This document shows, one piece after another, positions 32,770 through 44,321 of a DNA stretch of 64,000 bases (positions within the stretch are counted from its first letter, which is position 1; every line of letters starts with the position of its first letter). Below the pieces are notes generated by a model that saw nothing but the letters and a program-made list of their open reading frames with translations, searched no databases and had not been told where the DNA came from. The translations under genes and the position numbers were made by a program. The stretch is from Lentinula raphanica (Eukaryota; Basidiomycota; Agaricomycetes; Agaricales; Omphalotaceae): assembly GCA_027919835.1 (NCBI GenBank), contig JANVFP010000027.1, positions 62,001-126,000 of the forward strand. The letters are read 5' to 3'.

Positions 32770-33956
32770 GCGCCCATAAGCGCCCAAAACTCATTGTTAT
32801 AAGTGTGTCATAGTATAACAATGTCCTATTGAAGGTATGTTATACTTACTGATGAAGTGTGTTAAGTATAATGTGTGATAACACTACTCCGAGTTTTTGA
32901 TTGTTAAGTATGTTATATTGATTGATGAAATGTGTCAAGTGTGTTGAGTATGTTAAGTATAATATATATGAACACTGTTCTGAGGGTTTTCATTGTTAAG
33001 TGCATTATGTGTGTTGAGTATAACACACATGAACACTGTTTCGAGGTTTTTCATTGTTGAGTGTGTTGGGTATGAAATACATTACTACTATTCCGAGTTT
33101 TTTCATTGTTAAGTGTGTTAAGTGTGTTAAGTATAATACACATGAACACTGTTTTGAGGTTTTTCATTGTTGAGTGTGTTGAGTATGATATACATTACTA
33201 CTATTCTGAGTTTTTTCATTGTTAAGTGTGTTAAGTGTAATAAGCATTGAGTGTGCTGAATATATTGAATGATATAAGCCATTCTGAGTGTCTGAGTGTA
33301 CCAGGGGTGCTAAAAATAGCATGTACATCATATATACTCAATGTATAGAGGATCTGGTATGATTTGGAGTGATAAAAATTTTTACACTTGTCGCGTATTT
33401 TTTTTTATTTTGCGTTTTCAGGGCCATTGAGGTGACCCTGAATTTTTTGAGTATTTTTCATGATTTTTTCAGATTTTTTGCTACCTGATGAGATCAAGTT
33501 CTATTTTTGGACCAATTTCCTTTTTAGGCAATTTTGATGTGCCTGAGGTAGCCAGTACCTCCCTATAGCCATTTTTGGATTCATCTGTGATTTTTAGCAT
33601 CCCAAAATCAATGATATCATAACATGCATTTTTCTATTCAAAAATACCATAACCCAAAAAGGAAATCAATGACGTAATGATGTAACCCTAATTTACCTGA
33701 TTCCATGATTGTCGTAAACGTAGTCACTTCGCGAAGTGCAGCATAGCTTCGCGAAGTAGATTTATTATAATATACCTATTAAATAATAAAAGAATTATTG
33801 AATATCAATAAATATACTAAATAGCCGAGCACCCCCCGGAGCCCTACTGGCCTGCCCGAAAGGGTTTTTTGAGCTTCGAGAGCCACTCGGGTTACTTCGC
33901 GAAGTAATCTTCGAGACTTATCGGACTACTTCGCGAAGCTCTTACAGCTTCAGCTG

Positions 33957-34260
33957 ACGAGGAAAACAAGCCCGCTTCCAGAGTCAGTTGAATTTGAACA
34001 ATGAGGCAATGAGGACGCGCAATTTTGGTTTCGTTTCGCGTCTGAAGGCAGGGAGAACAACCGAGATATGGATCATATACCTGAGCTCAAATGTTAGAGT
34101 TTTCATTCAAACATTCACAGACGCAGCACGTACCTCTCTCATGAATAGATATCCTGAAACTACCTTCCCAGATTCCTAAGTTTCTTCATGCTCGCTTTGT
34201 AAATTCTCAGCCTGTGAAATTATCCGTCACCATCATCTCGCTGATTCTGTCGCGTACAGG
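33957..34260. other. Spacer between palindrome and AATAAACA array
   Basis: Begins with the ACGAGGA duplication; otherwise no feature is seen. The left boundary of a possible outer element may lie here or left of 30443. Confidence 0.4.
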
Positions 34261-34269
34261 AATCCGGCT

Positions 34270-34580
34270 CAGTATTAAATAAACAACCCAGTTCAAGACC
34301 AGATTGAAATAAACAGCAATAAACACAGTAATAAACATTTTACTATTGATTTTGATTTACCTGTACATACAACAAGTAATAAACACTCTCACCAAAATAA
34401 ACAGCAACCAGTATATTCAATAAACAGCATATGAATAAACAATGTAATAGTCAACAAACATAAGGAATAAACAGAATAAACAGCATAACCAATAAAGAGT
34501 AAACGGCATACAGAATAAACAGCATAACCAATAAAGAATAAACGGCATACAGAATAAACAGCAAAGGGAAATAAACACAG
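34270..34580 (+). repeat. AATAAACA motif array
   Basis: I count 13 exact AATAAACA words in about 310 bp, many as GAATAAACAGCATA, plus variants (AATAAACGGC). A matching array in the opposite orientation (TGTTTATT) is at 63750-64000. Such spaced short motifs resemble subterminal transposase-binding repeats. Confidence 0.7.
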
Positions 34581-34628
34581 AATACAATCCAATCCAAGTC
34601 CATCCCATTCGGCAAGACCGTCCACAAT

Positions 34629-37029
34629 TCAGCGGCGGCCTTTGCCTTTCTTGACTTTGTCTCCAGGCCCTCCAACCACATGACCTCGCCGTCCGCCTCT
34701 GAGTGTTTGCGAAGTTTGTTCCGCTGCTTGTTTCGTACTCGCCCGTGTTACCCATCCAACTCTTTCACCTGCATCCTCTCCTCCACTCGCCCTGGTACGT
34801 TTGCGGATTTTCGGAGCAGGCGCAGTGTTTTCTTGATCTTCATTATGGATAGAATGCTTCCGCTTCTTATATCGCACTGATGTATCGATGGCGAGAGGTG
34901 TAGGTGGGCTGTCAGTGGAAGGACCTGATGCATCGAGCAAAGCTACGTCAGGACCAGGAGGGTCCACACAAGTGGCAGATGGGTCCACAGAAGGGTCAAT
35001 GGAAGCAGAAGACGGGTCCACAGGGGAAGAACAGTCCACAGAAGTAGGAGGCGGGTCCACAGGGGAAGGAGGGTTTACAGAAGTCCGGAACAGGTCCACA
35101 GGTGAAGGAGGGGCAATGGAAGCGGAGGATGGGTCAACAGTAGAAGGAGGATCCACCGAAGTGCCCACAGGCGCAGGAGGGTCGACAGAAGTGGGTGAAT
35201 GCTCAGTCGAAGATGCAGGAGCATTGTCATATATGATTTCATCGCCGGTCTGCTGTTCCTTCTCTTCCATGATAGTCCGATCATGGACTCGTCGTTGAAT
35301 GTCATCCTTTGTTCTAAAGGTGAAGGAAGTGGCATGTTTAGCATGCGATACGCTACCCAGGTACCTCGCGAGCGAAAAAAGAGTGATGAGGTCCAAAGTC
35401 TCGACGGTGGCAAGTTGAGCTGCTTGCGAGAACTTCTCAACGTCAATATAGTCCTCTGGATGAGCAGATATGTGGGCTACCGGCACTGAGGGCATATTGT
35501 TATCAGCTGGATAGCTGAAATCTGACGAAACTTATTAGTTCACTATCAACAAGATCACAGTGTTCAATTCAGTACTTACTCCACAGGGCTTTGCAAAAGT
35601 TGATGAGTGTCTCTGAAAGCTGGATAAGCGTCGTGTTATCGAAGTCGATATCAGGAAGCACCGGTATTCCAGCTGCAGTAGAAAGGACATTGACATTAGA
35701 GGCATCTTCACTGGTGGCATCCTCATTGCAAGCCGATTTCTTATCGTGATCTAAGAAGCACACAAAGCTCATCAACATGAAGAATGAAGAAGATATTACA
35801 GGGGACATACGGGGAATAGTCTCTTCGCAGTATCCTTCCCATGCAGTTTCAATCTTCATAGCTTCATCACCCTCAATAAACGGTCTGATGGCGTTGTCGG
35901 GATCAAAGCGGTGATGAGCGTGCAATCTGAACTTGCCATATCACCAACAGTTCAAACATGATGATTCAAAATGGACCTACCGTAGGCATTGCAGAACATC
36001 GTCCTTGTCACGGAAACCAACCCAAAGGAGCATTTCACTGGGCCCTATTGCGCCACCTTCTGCCAAAGCGCACAGAGAGTTATACATGGATTCTTGGAAC
36101 ATGCCTTGGTTTCTGCGGAGCAGGAAATAGTTAATACATTGATCCTCATAGATTTGAAAGCAATCTCACTTGAAAATATCCACGGACGATGCTTCCTCAA
36201 TGTAATCCTGTTTGTCCGCCTTGGCCCATAGTTCCGTCAACGCATTTTGATAGAGTGCCGCAGGATTGGGATTACGTGGAGTTCCAGAGGATTCTGTCGT
36301 CGCGTTCTCGCCACAGTCAACACTGTTCGATTCCGCAATTTTCTTGTTCATCAAAGTGATGATAGCTTCCTTGTTCGCGCGTTCAAACAGCTTCTTTGGA
36401 GCAGCGGGGACTTTGAACGAGACTAACGCATTGGCTGCCTTGATAAAGTCATCAGGACTGCAAGTGTCGTTGTTTTTTTGTTGAAGGTAGCGCAACGCAA
36501 AAGTTTTCTGATTCTTCGGGATGAAAGTATTGTTTCGATAGTTCTTGAAGACGTCTCGAACCACCTATAGCAACACATCAATGGATACTGCAGAAGCGTA
36601 AGTGGAGTTCAGACTTACTACACGCCACTGGGCTGGAGTCTTCTTAGATTTATCAAGCGTCTTGAAAGCCTCCGATCTGAGGATCTTTGTGATGGTGCTG
36701 TCGAACCAAGTAACCACCGCATCTGGATCTGCAACTTTGTCTTCTTTTCCAGCGTGGAGGTTATGCTGCTTGAGGAGTTTCTCCATTTCTGGAAAATAAG
36801 ACTGGATGACATTGAGCTGATCGTCGGAGAGCGATGATTTCGGACCACGCTTCTTCTTCGAAGGTTCTGCATCAGGTGCTGCAGCTGCCTGCGGGACTGG
36901 CACAGCAGTCTGTTGCTGGGCTGGAAGAGGAGTAGGAATACTAGTCGAAGTAGAGACGTTGTGCATGGCAGTAGTGCTTTTCGATTGGAGGATTTCAGTG
37001 AGAAGGTGAAGATGGAAGTTTGAAGACAA
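34629..37029 (-). CDS. KDZ-associated companion protein, 705 aa, intact
   Basis: Six exons (minus): 37029-36619, 36564-36170, 36112-35981, 35926-35811, 35750-35580, 35521-34629. All junctions are GT-AG and the 2118-nt total is one frame. The N terminus is Q/A/P-rich, followed by a basic segment (KKKRGPK) and a helical region (DDQLNVIQSYFPEMEKLL, TPAQWRVVVRDVFKNY). The middle contains LTELWAKADKQDYIEEAS and MLLWVGFRDKDDVLQCL; the C-terminal third is a repetitive Pro/Ser/Val-Asp region (SVDPPAPV-like) ending in a basic tail. I do not recognise a named domain. Its basic N terminus and layout resemble the gene at 44322-50639 inside the KDZ element, so it is probably an element-borne accessory protein. 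It is one of very few intact multi-exon genes here. Confidence 0.75.
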
Positions 37030-37237
37030 GATTTGTCGGGCGTGACTTTGAGGGAAAAGGCGTATGTTTAATGTTCTACGCGTCCGACCGCGTCAATCAC
37101 GCTAGAGCTGAACAATACATGAGAAACGATACAGTCATTGTCTATGTAAACAAGCCACCTACTTGGTTCATTCTATTGTTGACAAAATTGACCACTCAAG
37201 GGCATAAAGACAACGAATAAACAACCGTAAGAGGAAG

Positions 37238-37411
37238 TTAGGCTTGATAACCACCTGCGAGGTGATCGAGGAAACGTGTTACGTCCAACGGTCCATTGTA
37301 GCCAGTTGTAGCCTTGCAATATCTCCGCAACCATGCCATGAATCTATGATGATATGTCGAATATGATAAGGAATTCAGGTCATTTTGGCCAAGTTGGAGT
37401 TTGAGACCTTC
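37238..37411 (-). pseudogene. 3' end of a broken gene, cut by the telomere-like element
   Basis: The minus strand reads EGLKLQLGQNDLNSLSYS ... DVTRFLDHLAGGYQA to a stop. Without the 608-bp element the frame continues upstream at 38020 (RNTS) after an acceptor TTAG. Further degenerate copies of similar exons lie at 38050-38400. Family unknown. Confidence 0.5.
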
Positions 37412-38019
37412 CAGCTGAGGCTGTAAGATTAATGCATAACAACTGGACAACTGTCCCCACTCGTTATGCGTAATGAATGGACAGCTATCCAGTAGATAAA
37501 TGAATTATCCATATCTCCTGAAATAGCCATTTTTGGAAAAAACTGACCCCCCCTATAGGGGGTTTTCCATTTTGGGCTATCAATATAACCTCAAATTTTA
37601 AGCCCTAACCCAACCCCTAACCCAACCCCAACCCCTAACCCCTAACCTAACCCAACCCCTAACCTTCTAACCTAACCCAACCCCTAACCCCCTAACCCTA
37701 ACCAACCCTAAACCCTAACTAACCCTAAACTCTAACCAGCCCTAACCCTAACACAGTCCCTACCAATGAAAATATACCAAACCCTAACCCCTAACCCAAC
37801 CCCTAACCCAACCCTAACCCCTAACCCCTGCTAACCCAGGTTGGGCACTGAATCAGACCCCTCCCTTATGTTAGGGTTAGCATAGCTAACCCTAACGGTA
37901 GGGGCCTGATTCAGTGCTAAATCCCAGTTGTACAGTGGTGGGATAACTGTCCATTCATTACGCATAACGAGTGGGGACAGTTGTCCAGTAGTTATGCATT
38001 AAACCTACAGCTACAGGTG
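37412..38019. mobile_element. 608-bp telomere-repeat MITE, copy 1
   Basis: Flanked by a 7-bp duplication GACCTTC (37405-37411 and 38020-38026). Ends are CAGCTGAGGCTGTAAG (left) and, read inward, CACCTGTAGCTGTAGG (right), followed by TTAATGCATAAC on both sides. The inside holds about 250 bp of CCCTAA/CCCCTAACC telomere-like DNA (37600-37850) and then a strong hairpin (GCACTGAATCAG ... CTGATTCAGTGC). No ORF. It appears identical over 608 bp to 57239-57846. Confidence 0.95.
37600..37850 (+). repeat. Interstitial telomere-like repeats
   Basis: Irregular CCCTAA, CCCCTAA and CCCAACCCCTAA units, variants of the (TTAGGG)n telomere repeat used by basidiomycetes. They lie inside a mobile element with target duplications, so this is not a chromosome end. 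Confidence 0.9.
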
Positions 38020-39099
38020 GACCTTCCGACGTATTCCTGCATACTAATCTTGAGTCCCGAGTCATCAGTTCGCTCGATGGATTGCATACCTTGCGAGTAT
38101 TCGTCATGTATCGTCGAACAAAAAGAGATGAAAGCGTCGAGATTCGACGACGATGGTCGAAATTCGGATTCTTGCGACGTATTCCAGCGTATTCCTATAT
38201 ACGAATGGTAAGTTCAGTTCATCACTTCATTCAATCAACTATGTACCTTGCAAGTATTCATCGCGATTCCTTGAGCAAAAAGGATGAAAGCATCGATGGA
38301 GATGTCGAATATGATGAGGAATTCCGCTCGTGAACTGGACGTTTCGGCTAAGTTGAACTGCGAATTCTTGCGACATATCCCTACATACAATCTTGAGCTC
38401 TATTCGTCATCGGTTCTGCACTTTGTTCAACTACATACCTCGTAACTATCCAGCGTGTTTTCTCTGACAGTGACAAAAAAGATCACAGTATCGACTCAAA
38501 GTCGAGCACTGGTTGTAACAATGCTAACACAAAGTCAGCATTGTTTGCAAGAAGATGCAGCAACGACGCAGAGTCATCAGCTGCTGAAATTGAACAGGAC
38601 AGCTCAAAGCCATCCGTGCTCATTGCCGTGGGCGACGAGGTAAGGGAAGAAAGAGCATGTTATTACTAAGTATGTGGGCCAAAAGGACCAGACCTGTGAG
38701 TCATCACCGGCACCCGCGGTAACATCATGTGTCTCTTTTCCTTCCAAACTTTCTCCTGTGTTTGACATCGACATCTTCCTCAGCCCTTAGCGAAATCTGT
38801 CTATGTGATAGAGGTCGTTTTGAACAAGTAACTTTGAGTTGCAGTTCTGCCATTCGCCCCGGAAATTTGACTACGAGTTGAATTTTCATTGCTTTCAGAC
38901 ACATCGGCTTTGTGTTGTAATCCCTGTCTGCGGTTCATAAGTAGCAATTGGAATATCAATGGTAACGACTTTCTTTGTCTATTCAGAATCAATGTTTATG
39001 CTCCCCAGGCCACGATCATGAAATCGTACAACGGTCGAGTTGGGTGTGTTTACCCGGAAAGCAATATATTCTTAACATCTCCCAACTCTGATGTTCTGC
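38020..39099. other. Degenerate coding remnants left of the KDZ element
   Basis: 38030-38450 holds two or three diverged copies of a segment of about 190 bp (GACGTATTCC..., TACCTTGCGAGTATTC). 38455-38640 plus resembles an exon ending GAG|GTAAGG. 38880-39099 has an open plus-strand stretch (YNGRVGCVYPESNIF) that runs into the KDZ element end. No family is recognised. Confidence 0.4.
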
Positions 39100-39400
39100 C
39101 ACCCGTAGGCGTAGCCGTTATGCGTAACGTATAGGCAAGTGCCTGACATATGTTTTGCATAACAACGGGGCAACTACTGGGCAACTGTCCACTCACTCAA
39201 ATCTCATATTGCGGTACTTGAGCGGCAGCTCGGCATCCCCTGCTTTGCATAATTGTCAGGCAGGGGCCCTACCGGCACCTCGGCTGAAATATCTTCAATA
39301 CTGTCCAAGATTACTGTTACTGATATATTCACACAAATTAGGCAGTAAAATATAGAATTAATTGTTCGTCATTGCCAAAAAAAATATTAAAAAGAGTTCA

Positions 39401-42400
39401 TTAATCGTCGTCGGGTATATCGGCCATGTCATCGTCTCCGAAAATACCCGCCTCGTCCTCCTCCTCATCCTCTGATGCCGAATCCATATCGCCCGACGCA
39501 ATGCCATCATCCTCACTCTCTAACACATTCCATAGCCTACGGAAATTCCTCGCAATCTCACGGTACAGATACGCCTGTGAAAGAGCATATGCTCGAGCTC
39601 CCTCTGAATGAATTTCGTCGGTTTTGGCAGCTCGGGGACCTACGTATGTTTGCCGCACTTCCCACTGTTTTGCTTCATGCTCGAGGGATACCAGAACGCG
39701 CCGTCTTTCCTCCTCGAGCAGTGCAAGTTCTTCCTTCCATCTCTCCACCCGACTGAATGATTTGCTCCACTCGACTCGCATAAATTCTTCGAGAGCATGG
39801 TCGTCAATCAAATTACCGTTGCCACCCTCCTTCCAGATCCAGGACGTTTCCCGGAAACCTTCTCCAACTCCAGTCCGGGCCCGTTGCAATGCTGTCCCAT
39901 TGTCGGTGTCTTCCATGTCTAGAGCATCTGGGGAAGGTAGATCCAACTCGTCCAATCTTGATGCTTGCGCGGCAACATCTGCATCCTGTTTCTTCTTACC
40001 AACCCGTTTTCGTGCCATGCCCAACGCTCGGTCTTCCCCACCATCCATCATTCTCACGTCCGAAGGCCGTAACTTGTTCCATCCACTATGACCTACACCA
40101 CGAAGCCGTTCCAGAGAGAGCCATGCTGCCCTGTATCTCTGTGCATCAGAATCAATCTGTCGTTGGTTTCGTTTCAAGAGAGCTTGTGATTTTGTGATTG
40201 TTGCCTGGGCCTTGACATTGGATTTCCGGTAAGTGAGAAGACGGGTTTTCATGTGGAGATGATTGCGAAGACTATCAAGGGCACCGCGGATTTGTGCTTC
40301 TCGCAGCTCCTCCTCGATTTTTGCAAGGTCTCCATGGCATCCAGTTGAACGTTCAGCAGTGGAAAGATTTGAAGGGAAAATGATGGGGACGTTTTCAACG
40401 TGTTCCTCGCCGTCGACCCTGCGTTGTCCGAGGATTTGGATAGCGGCGGGCATGTACAACGCCTGGATAGAGCGGATACGACCCATGAGACGCATGACTT
40501 TCGTCCGTCGTTCCATCAAAGAGGTTTTTTGGCTAGCGGTTTCGAATGAATTTGCAGAGATATCAAGTAAAAGGCTACGTCTGAAACCAGTTTTGGTCAA
40601 TGTATAAGCCTTGAATAGCAGTCATGTTACTCACTGCTGATCCTCTAATTCTAATAGCTGGGACATGAAGGCTGTGGGGCCAACTTCATGTAACGAAAAA
40701 GAACCGTTTGACGCTTGTTGCGCCTCCTCTTCCGAGAGTCTTAAACGGACATCATGCTCAGTCAAACCTACAAAATTTGGGATCAGACAGCGTTGACATT
40801 CAAGGCAAAAGTTACGTACCTGTTTTTGGTAGTTCGAATGGGTTCGCCACCGTTCGTTCTGCTTCGGGCCTATCCTGATCCTCTTCCCAATCTTCGACTC
40901 TCTTCTTCCACTGGACGGTTTCGGCGCCTTTGCCTTCAGTAAACTCCTTGAGAGACTCATTTTGGGTTTCGAACTCCTTCATCGCAACTTGATGTCGTTT
41001 GCGCAGTAACGCACCTAGATACATCCATGAGTGATTGTAGAAGGAGAAAGATGAACGAAAAAACCTAATCCTATAAGCTTAACCCAATTCCAGTGGCCAA
41101 AATGGTCATTCATGGTTCCATGACGCGAACCGGGGCCCATATCGCGCGTACTACTGGCCATTGGTCCTAGGTGTGCCCATGGCCGCTCAACTCCTTTGCC
41201 ATCGGTCCTTCCTGCTCCTCGAAGCCAATTGAGAGAAAATTTGAGCTGGCAAGCTAACTGATGGCCATGAATATGAAGTTTCGGTATTGCGAATTTGATG
41301 ATTTGAAGTCCAAGGTCGCAGGAGACTAATGATGGTAGAGCTTTCACCCGTCGAACCACATTTTTATACCATTGACAGGCGATGTCGTATGAGATAACTT
41401 TGGTGAGAGAAGGATGATGATGGCGTAGGAAAGAAGCGAAAGCATAGTCCATGTTTGCGTATCTATCAGAACACAAACTCATCAATATTTGGTGCAACGA
41501 TGAAGAAATGACACACACCTCTCTCCTTTTTGAAGATCTACGGCGCCGTTAAGCTGTATGAATTTATGTCGTGCACATACGCCGATTCCAACACCTGTGG
41601 TAGCGTAACCGCGAGAGTGCTTTGTGTTTGCGTGGTCTAGTGCTGACAACCCCGTACACGTTGACATCTGACTAAGTGAGTCACATGAGATCGATGATGA
41701 ACGACTGTAGACTTACTTCATTCTGGTCTGTAACCGCTCGAAGATACTCTCGAAATACACCATCCTCAGTGAAATATGAACCTCCCACGTCGAGGTCTGG
41801 ATCCCGGGCCTCTGAAGATACCAAGCGTCGTTTCAGGTGGAAACAAGCATCAATCGCAAAGAAGATCCAATATAGGTACCTGGAGCTCTGAACTTCAACA
41901 AGCCATCTGGCAGTCATTGTGCTGTAACACGTACCTTTTCTTCGGCGGTGCTTCTCTCCAGTTCGCAGGTAAGTTTACATCGGGTTGAGGACAAGCCGGA
42001 CATCTTATACCCATTTCTCCACTTTTCGTTTCCGCAAGGCTCCGTTCTGCATCGTTTCCACGTCCGGACCATTTCGCCATCTTCAAGTGCCTCCATTCTT
42101 TCATCATTCGTGAAAAACTGCGATATCGATCCTGGAAAATCATTCATTGATAAATGTCAAGCCCAGGTAAGGTATAGCTATCTCACTCACTGGTAAGTTT
42201 ATTAACGCCGCATTGTCCGTCATCTTTTCAAGGCCGGCGTAAAAGTCATATGTCGTTACTTTGCCTTGAAGGGTGAGGATGTGGAACATGTTCATGACCC
42301 GGTATGTAGCCGCGGTTTGAGGGTCGATATGTGTTGCTGGAAACCAACGGCGACGAAGGAGTTGCTGCCACCACTCACCAGCTAAAAGCTGATTGGGGCA

Positions 42401-42523
42401 TCCGCAATAATGAAGACAGACAGTATGAATGCCGTTCACGTGAATAACGGTGAAGTTCTCGACGACCTTGGGATTTGGACAAACGGAACGAGCCTTGTGA
42501 CCAAGTTGTACGAAGACCCCCAA
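39401..42523 (-). pseudogene. KDZ transposase, 5'-truncated
   Basis: Exons (minus): about 42523-42191, 42131-41935, 41879-41717, 41667-41519, 41462-41065, 41014-40820, 40767-40635, 40580-39401; the last seven total 2415 nt in one frame. Visible are the end of the CxC2-like cysteine domain (HVNGIHTVCLHYCGCPNQ, WFPATHIDPQTAATY), a second zinc-type motif (IRCPACPQPDVNLP), and the KDZ RNase-H-like core (GYATTGVGIGVCARH, VISYDIACQWYKN, GAGRTDGKGVERPWAHLGP, MNDHFGHWNWVKLIGLG). A coiled-coil tail with an acidic end (SEDEEEDEAGIFG) follows. Upstream, QKWNGHFFERVSLKSIG is in another frame, offset at a G5 run (42517-42521), and the true N terminus is absent. KDZ enzymes are cut-and-paste transposases. 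Confident family; probably inactive. Confidence 0.88.
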
Positions 42524-42585
42524 TTGATTTTAATGAAACACGTTCAAAAAAATGTCCGTTCCATTTCTGCAGCTTTTTTCTTCAA

Positions 42586-43006
42586 TGAGACCTCCCAGAA
42601 GGTAAATAGGCTGGCCAAAGCCCAAGAACGAATGGCTAGGTGAGATTTCATTCATTGAAAGTGGTGTTACGGTTTCGCTGGAATACTGGCGTTAGACGAA
42701 GGGCTTCCGACCCCAAAGGCGAGCGACTTAAGCAAAAAGTTTATGAGGAGCAGTACCGCAAGATGTAAGTGGCTCTTCCTCTAATACCTATGCATATCAA
42801 TAACAGACTACTACTTAGGCATCGCGAAGATCGTCGGTATGGCGAAGATCATCGACGATCACTGTCAGTTCGTTCATCTGTTTTTCGAAACAAGACTGAA
42901 ATGTTTTCGCAGTCGTTATATTGAAAAATGGGGCCCGAGGCCTTTTTCTATGTATTGCCAACGTCGGAATGGATGTCTACAGCGTCCTGAGGACTACTCA
43001 ACTTGA
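42586..43006 (+). pseudogene. 5'-truncated basic coiled-coil protein fragment
   Basis: Spliced plus-strand reading: SQKVNRLAKAQERMAR | RRASDPKGERLKQKVYEEQ | HREDRRYGEDHRRSL | RYIEKWGPRPFSMYCQ to TGA at 43004-43006, with GT-AG introns. It is the highly basic, arginine-rich helical type common in Agaricomycete KDZ neighbourhoods. Its 5' end abuts the truncated KDZ gene head to head, suggesting a deletion across both starts. Confidence 0.5.
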
Positions 43007-43140
43007 GAGATACTCTACTTACTCTACTCACTACTTACTAGTACTGATTAGCATGCCTTATGTGAAATCACCAGAGCGCAAGAACAAGAATACTATTTCA
43101 TTCATTGATATAATTGACTGAGCGATATGAGTGAGTCCAA

Positions 43141-44032
43141 TTATTCATCTAGCGAAAGAGTACCGAACCATTCCTCAGCTTGGGCAACACCATCAACTTC
43201 GCGTACTTCAACCTCTTCCCCCTGTCGTATGGCTCTGGCAAGAATTTTGTCCGCTTGGGCACTATGCAGAGATATCAGACCCGATACATCAATCGTGAAT
43301 TATAATACATACCTAGAGGGGACGACACTATTGAATCTTGGGGAATGAATGGCCCAAACACGACTTCGGCGTTGTGGCATTGGAGCCTCCGCATCAACCC
43401 TGGGCGATCTGTGAGAGGACGAGGGGTCATGGGAACCGCAAGGGAGGGAAAAACGCTAGGATTAATCTGGCTAGAAGTCTGCATCGGACTGGACTCCGGA
43501 ACCGAGACAACGTTGATGTTAGCTGGAGGAGGGATAGTGGGAGGCAGAGTTTTTGGGATTTGGGGCGCCCTAGGAGATACAAACAGTGAACCATCGATAA
43601 AACCAGGAGGGTGATTGTGAAAGCCATGACAGTGTTGACGCCAGCCAGCAAGAGCTTCCTCGTATGAATCATATCTCTTGTACATGTTGCCAGGATAATT
43701 AGTGACCCGTCCACTCGCATCAGCCCTAAGAATTCAGATCATTCATTGGACACAAAATGAATCGCACACAAGTCAACTTACCAGTCTCGATAACAACCTG
43801 GTTGATCACCCACAAAAACCACATAGTACTTGTACTTGCGTCCTGATGTCTTCACCGGCGAAGAAGACTGGTACACAGGGGGGACACAAGTAGGGTGTGG
43901 AGTCATCAAATCAATAAAGGGATCGGGTTCAGAGTTCCAGAGGTCAGAGTCCGATGTCGATGTGAGGGATGATTCGGCTGTCGTATCTTCGTCGTCTGAG
44001 ATGGAGATAGCTAAGGAGTCCATATTGAACAA
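43141..44032 (-). CDS. RNase H hybrid-binding-like (viroplasmin-fold) protein
   Basis: Exon 1 44032-43782 (acidic, Ser/Asp-rich N terminus), exon 2 43725-43313, probable exon 3 43261-43141 (QADKILARAIRQGEEVEV to TAA). The core GRKYKYYVVFVGDQPGCYRDW joined to NYPGNMYKRYDSYEEALAGW has the pattern of the N-terminal hybrid-binding domain of RNase H1 and caulimovirus VI (YYVV-G--PG-Y--W...Y--F-S-EEA). The middle is Pro/Ser-rich. The exon 2 to exon 3 junction is one base out of phase with the best GTATGT...TAG sites, so the end is uncertain or frameshifted. It may bind RNA or RNA-DNA duplexes; its role in the element is unknown. Confidence 0.6.
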
Positions 44033-44321
44033 GAGAATGGGAAAATTTGAGCTTTGACAAGCGGTCGGGCGCGGACCGCTTATTTGCTGGCCCTCTATAT
44101 GTTCAACGCAAAAACGGAGAATAAGACTAGTGAGAATTATATATTAAATCGCGCGTTTGCATACAAAATGTCTCAAAGGAATTCAATTACATATTGTCTC
44201 GGCGAGTGCGAAGGCGTCGTGAGTAGCGTTGTTCTTCCTCACCGTCGGAACTTTCTGGCAATGCACGTTTGCTGCGATGGTGAGGCCTGTTCGGATTGTA
44301 ATTTGTTACCAATGAAGAAAG

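Larger units (their letters stand above)
30443..33956. mobile_element. Giant palindromic (foldback) element, type 1, copy 1
   Basis: 3514 bp flanked by a 7-bp duplication ACGAGGA (30436-30442 and 33957-33963). Almost the whole element is two inverted arms meeting at a spacer of about 291 bp (32281-32572). The outer ends are CACCCGTAGCTGTAGG (left) and, read inward, CAGCTGAAGCTGTAAG (right). Each arm carries four TTCGCGAA palindromes in its outer 240 bp. Arm sequences differ only at scattered bases, except for a tandem repeat expanded in the left arm. There is no transposase. It would fold into a single cruciform or hairpin. Confidence 0.93.

Noticed and set aside
37600..37850. Telomere or chromosome end
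   Set aside because: The repeats are irregular and lie inside a 608-bp element with inverted ends and 7-bp duplications, with genes on both sides.
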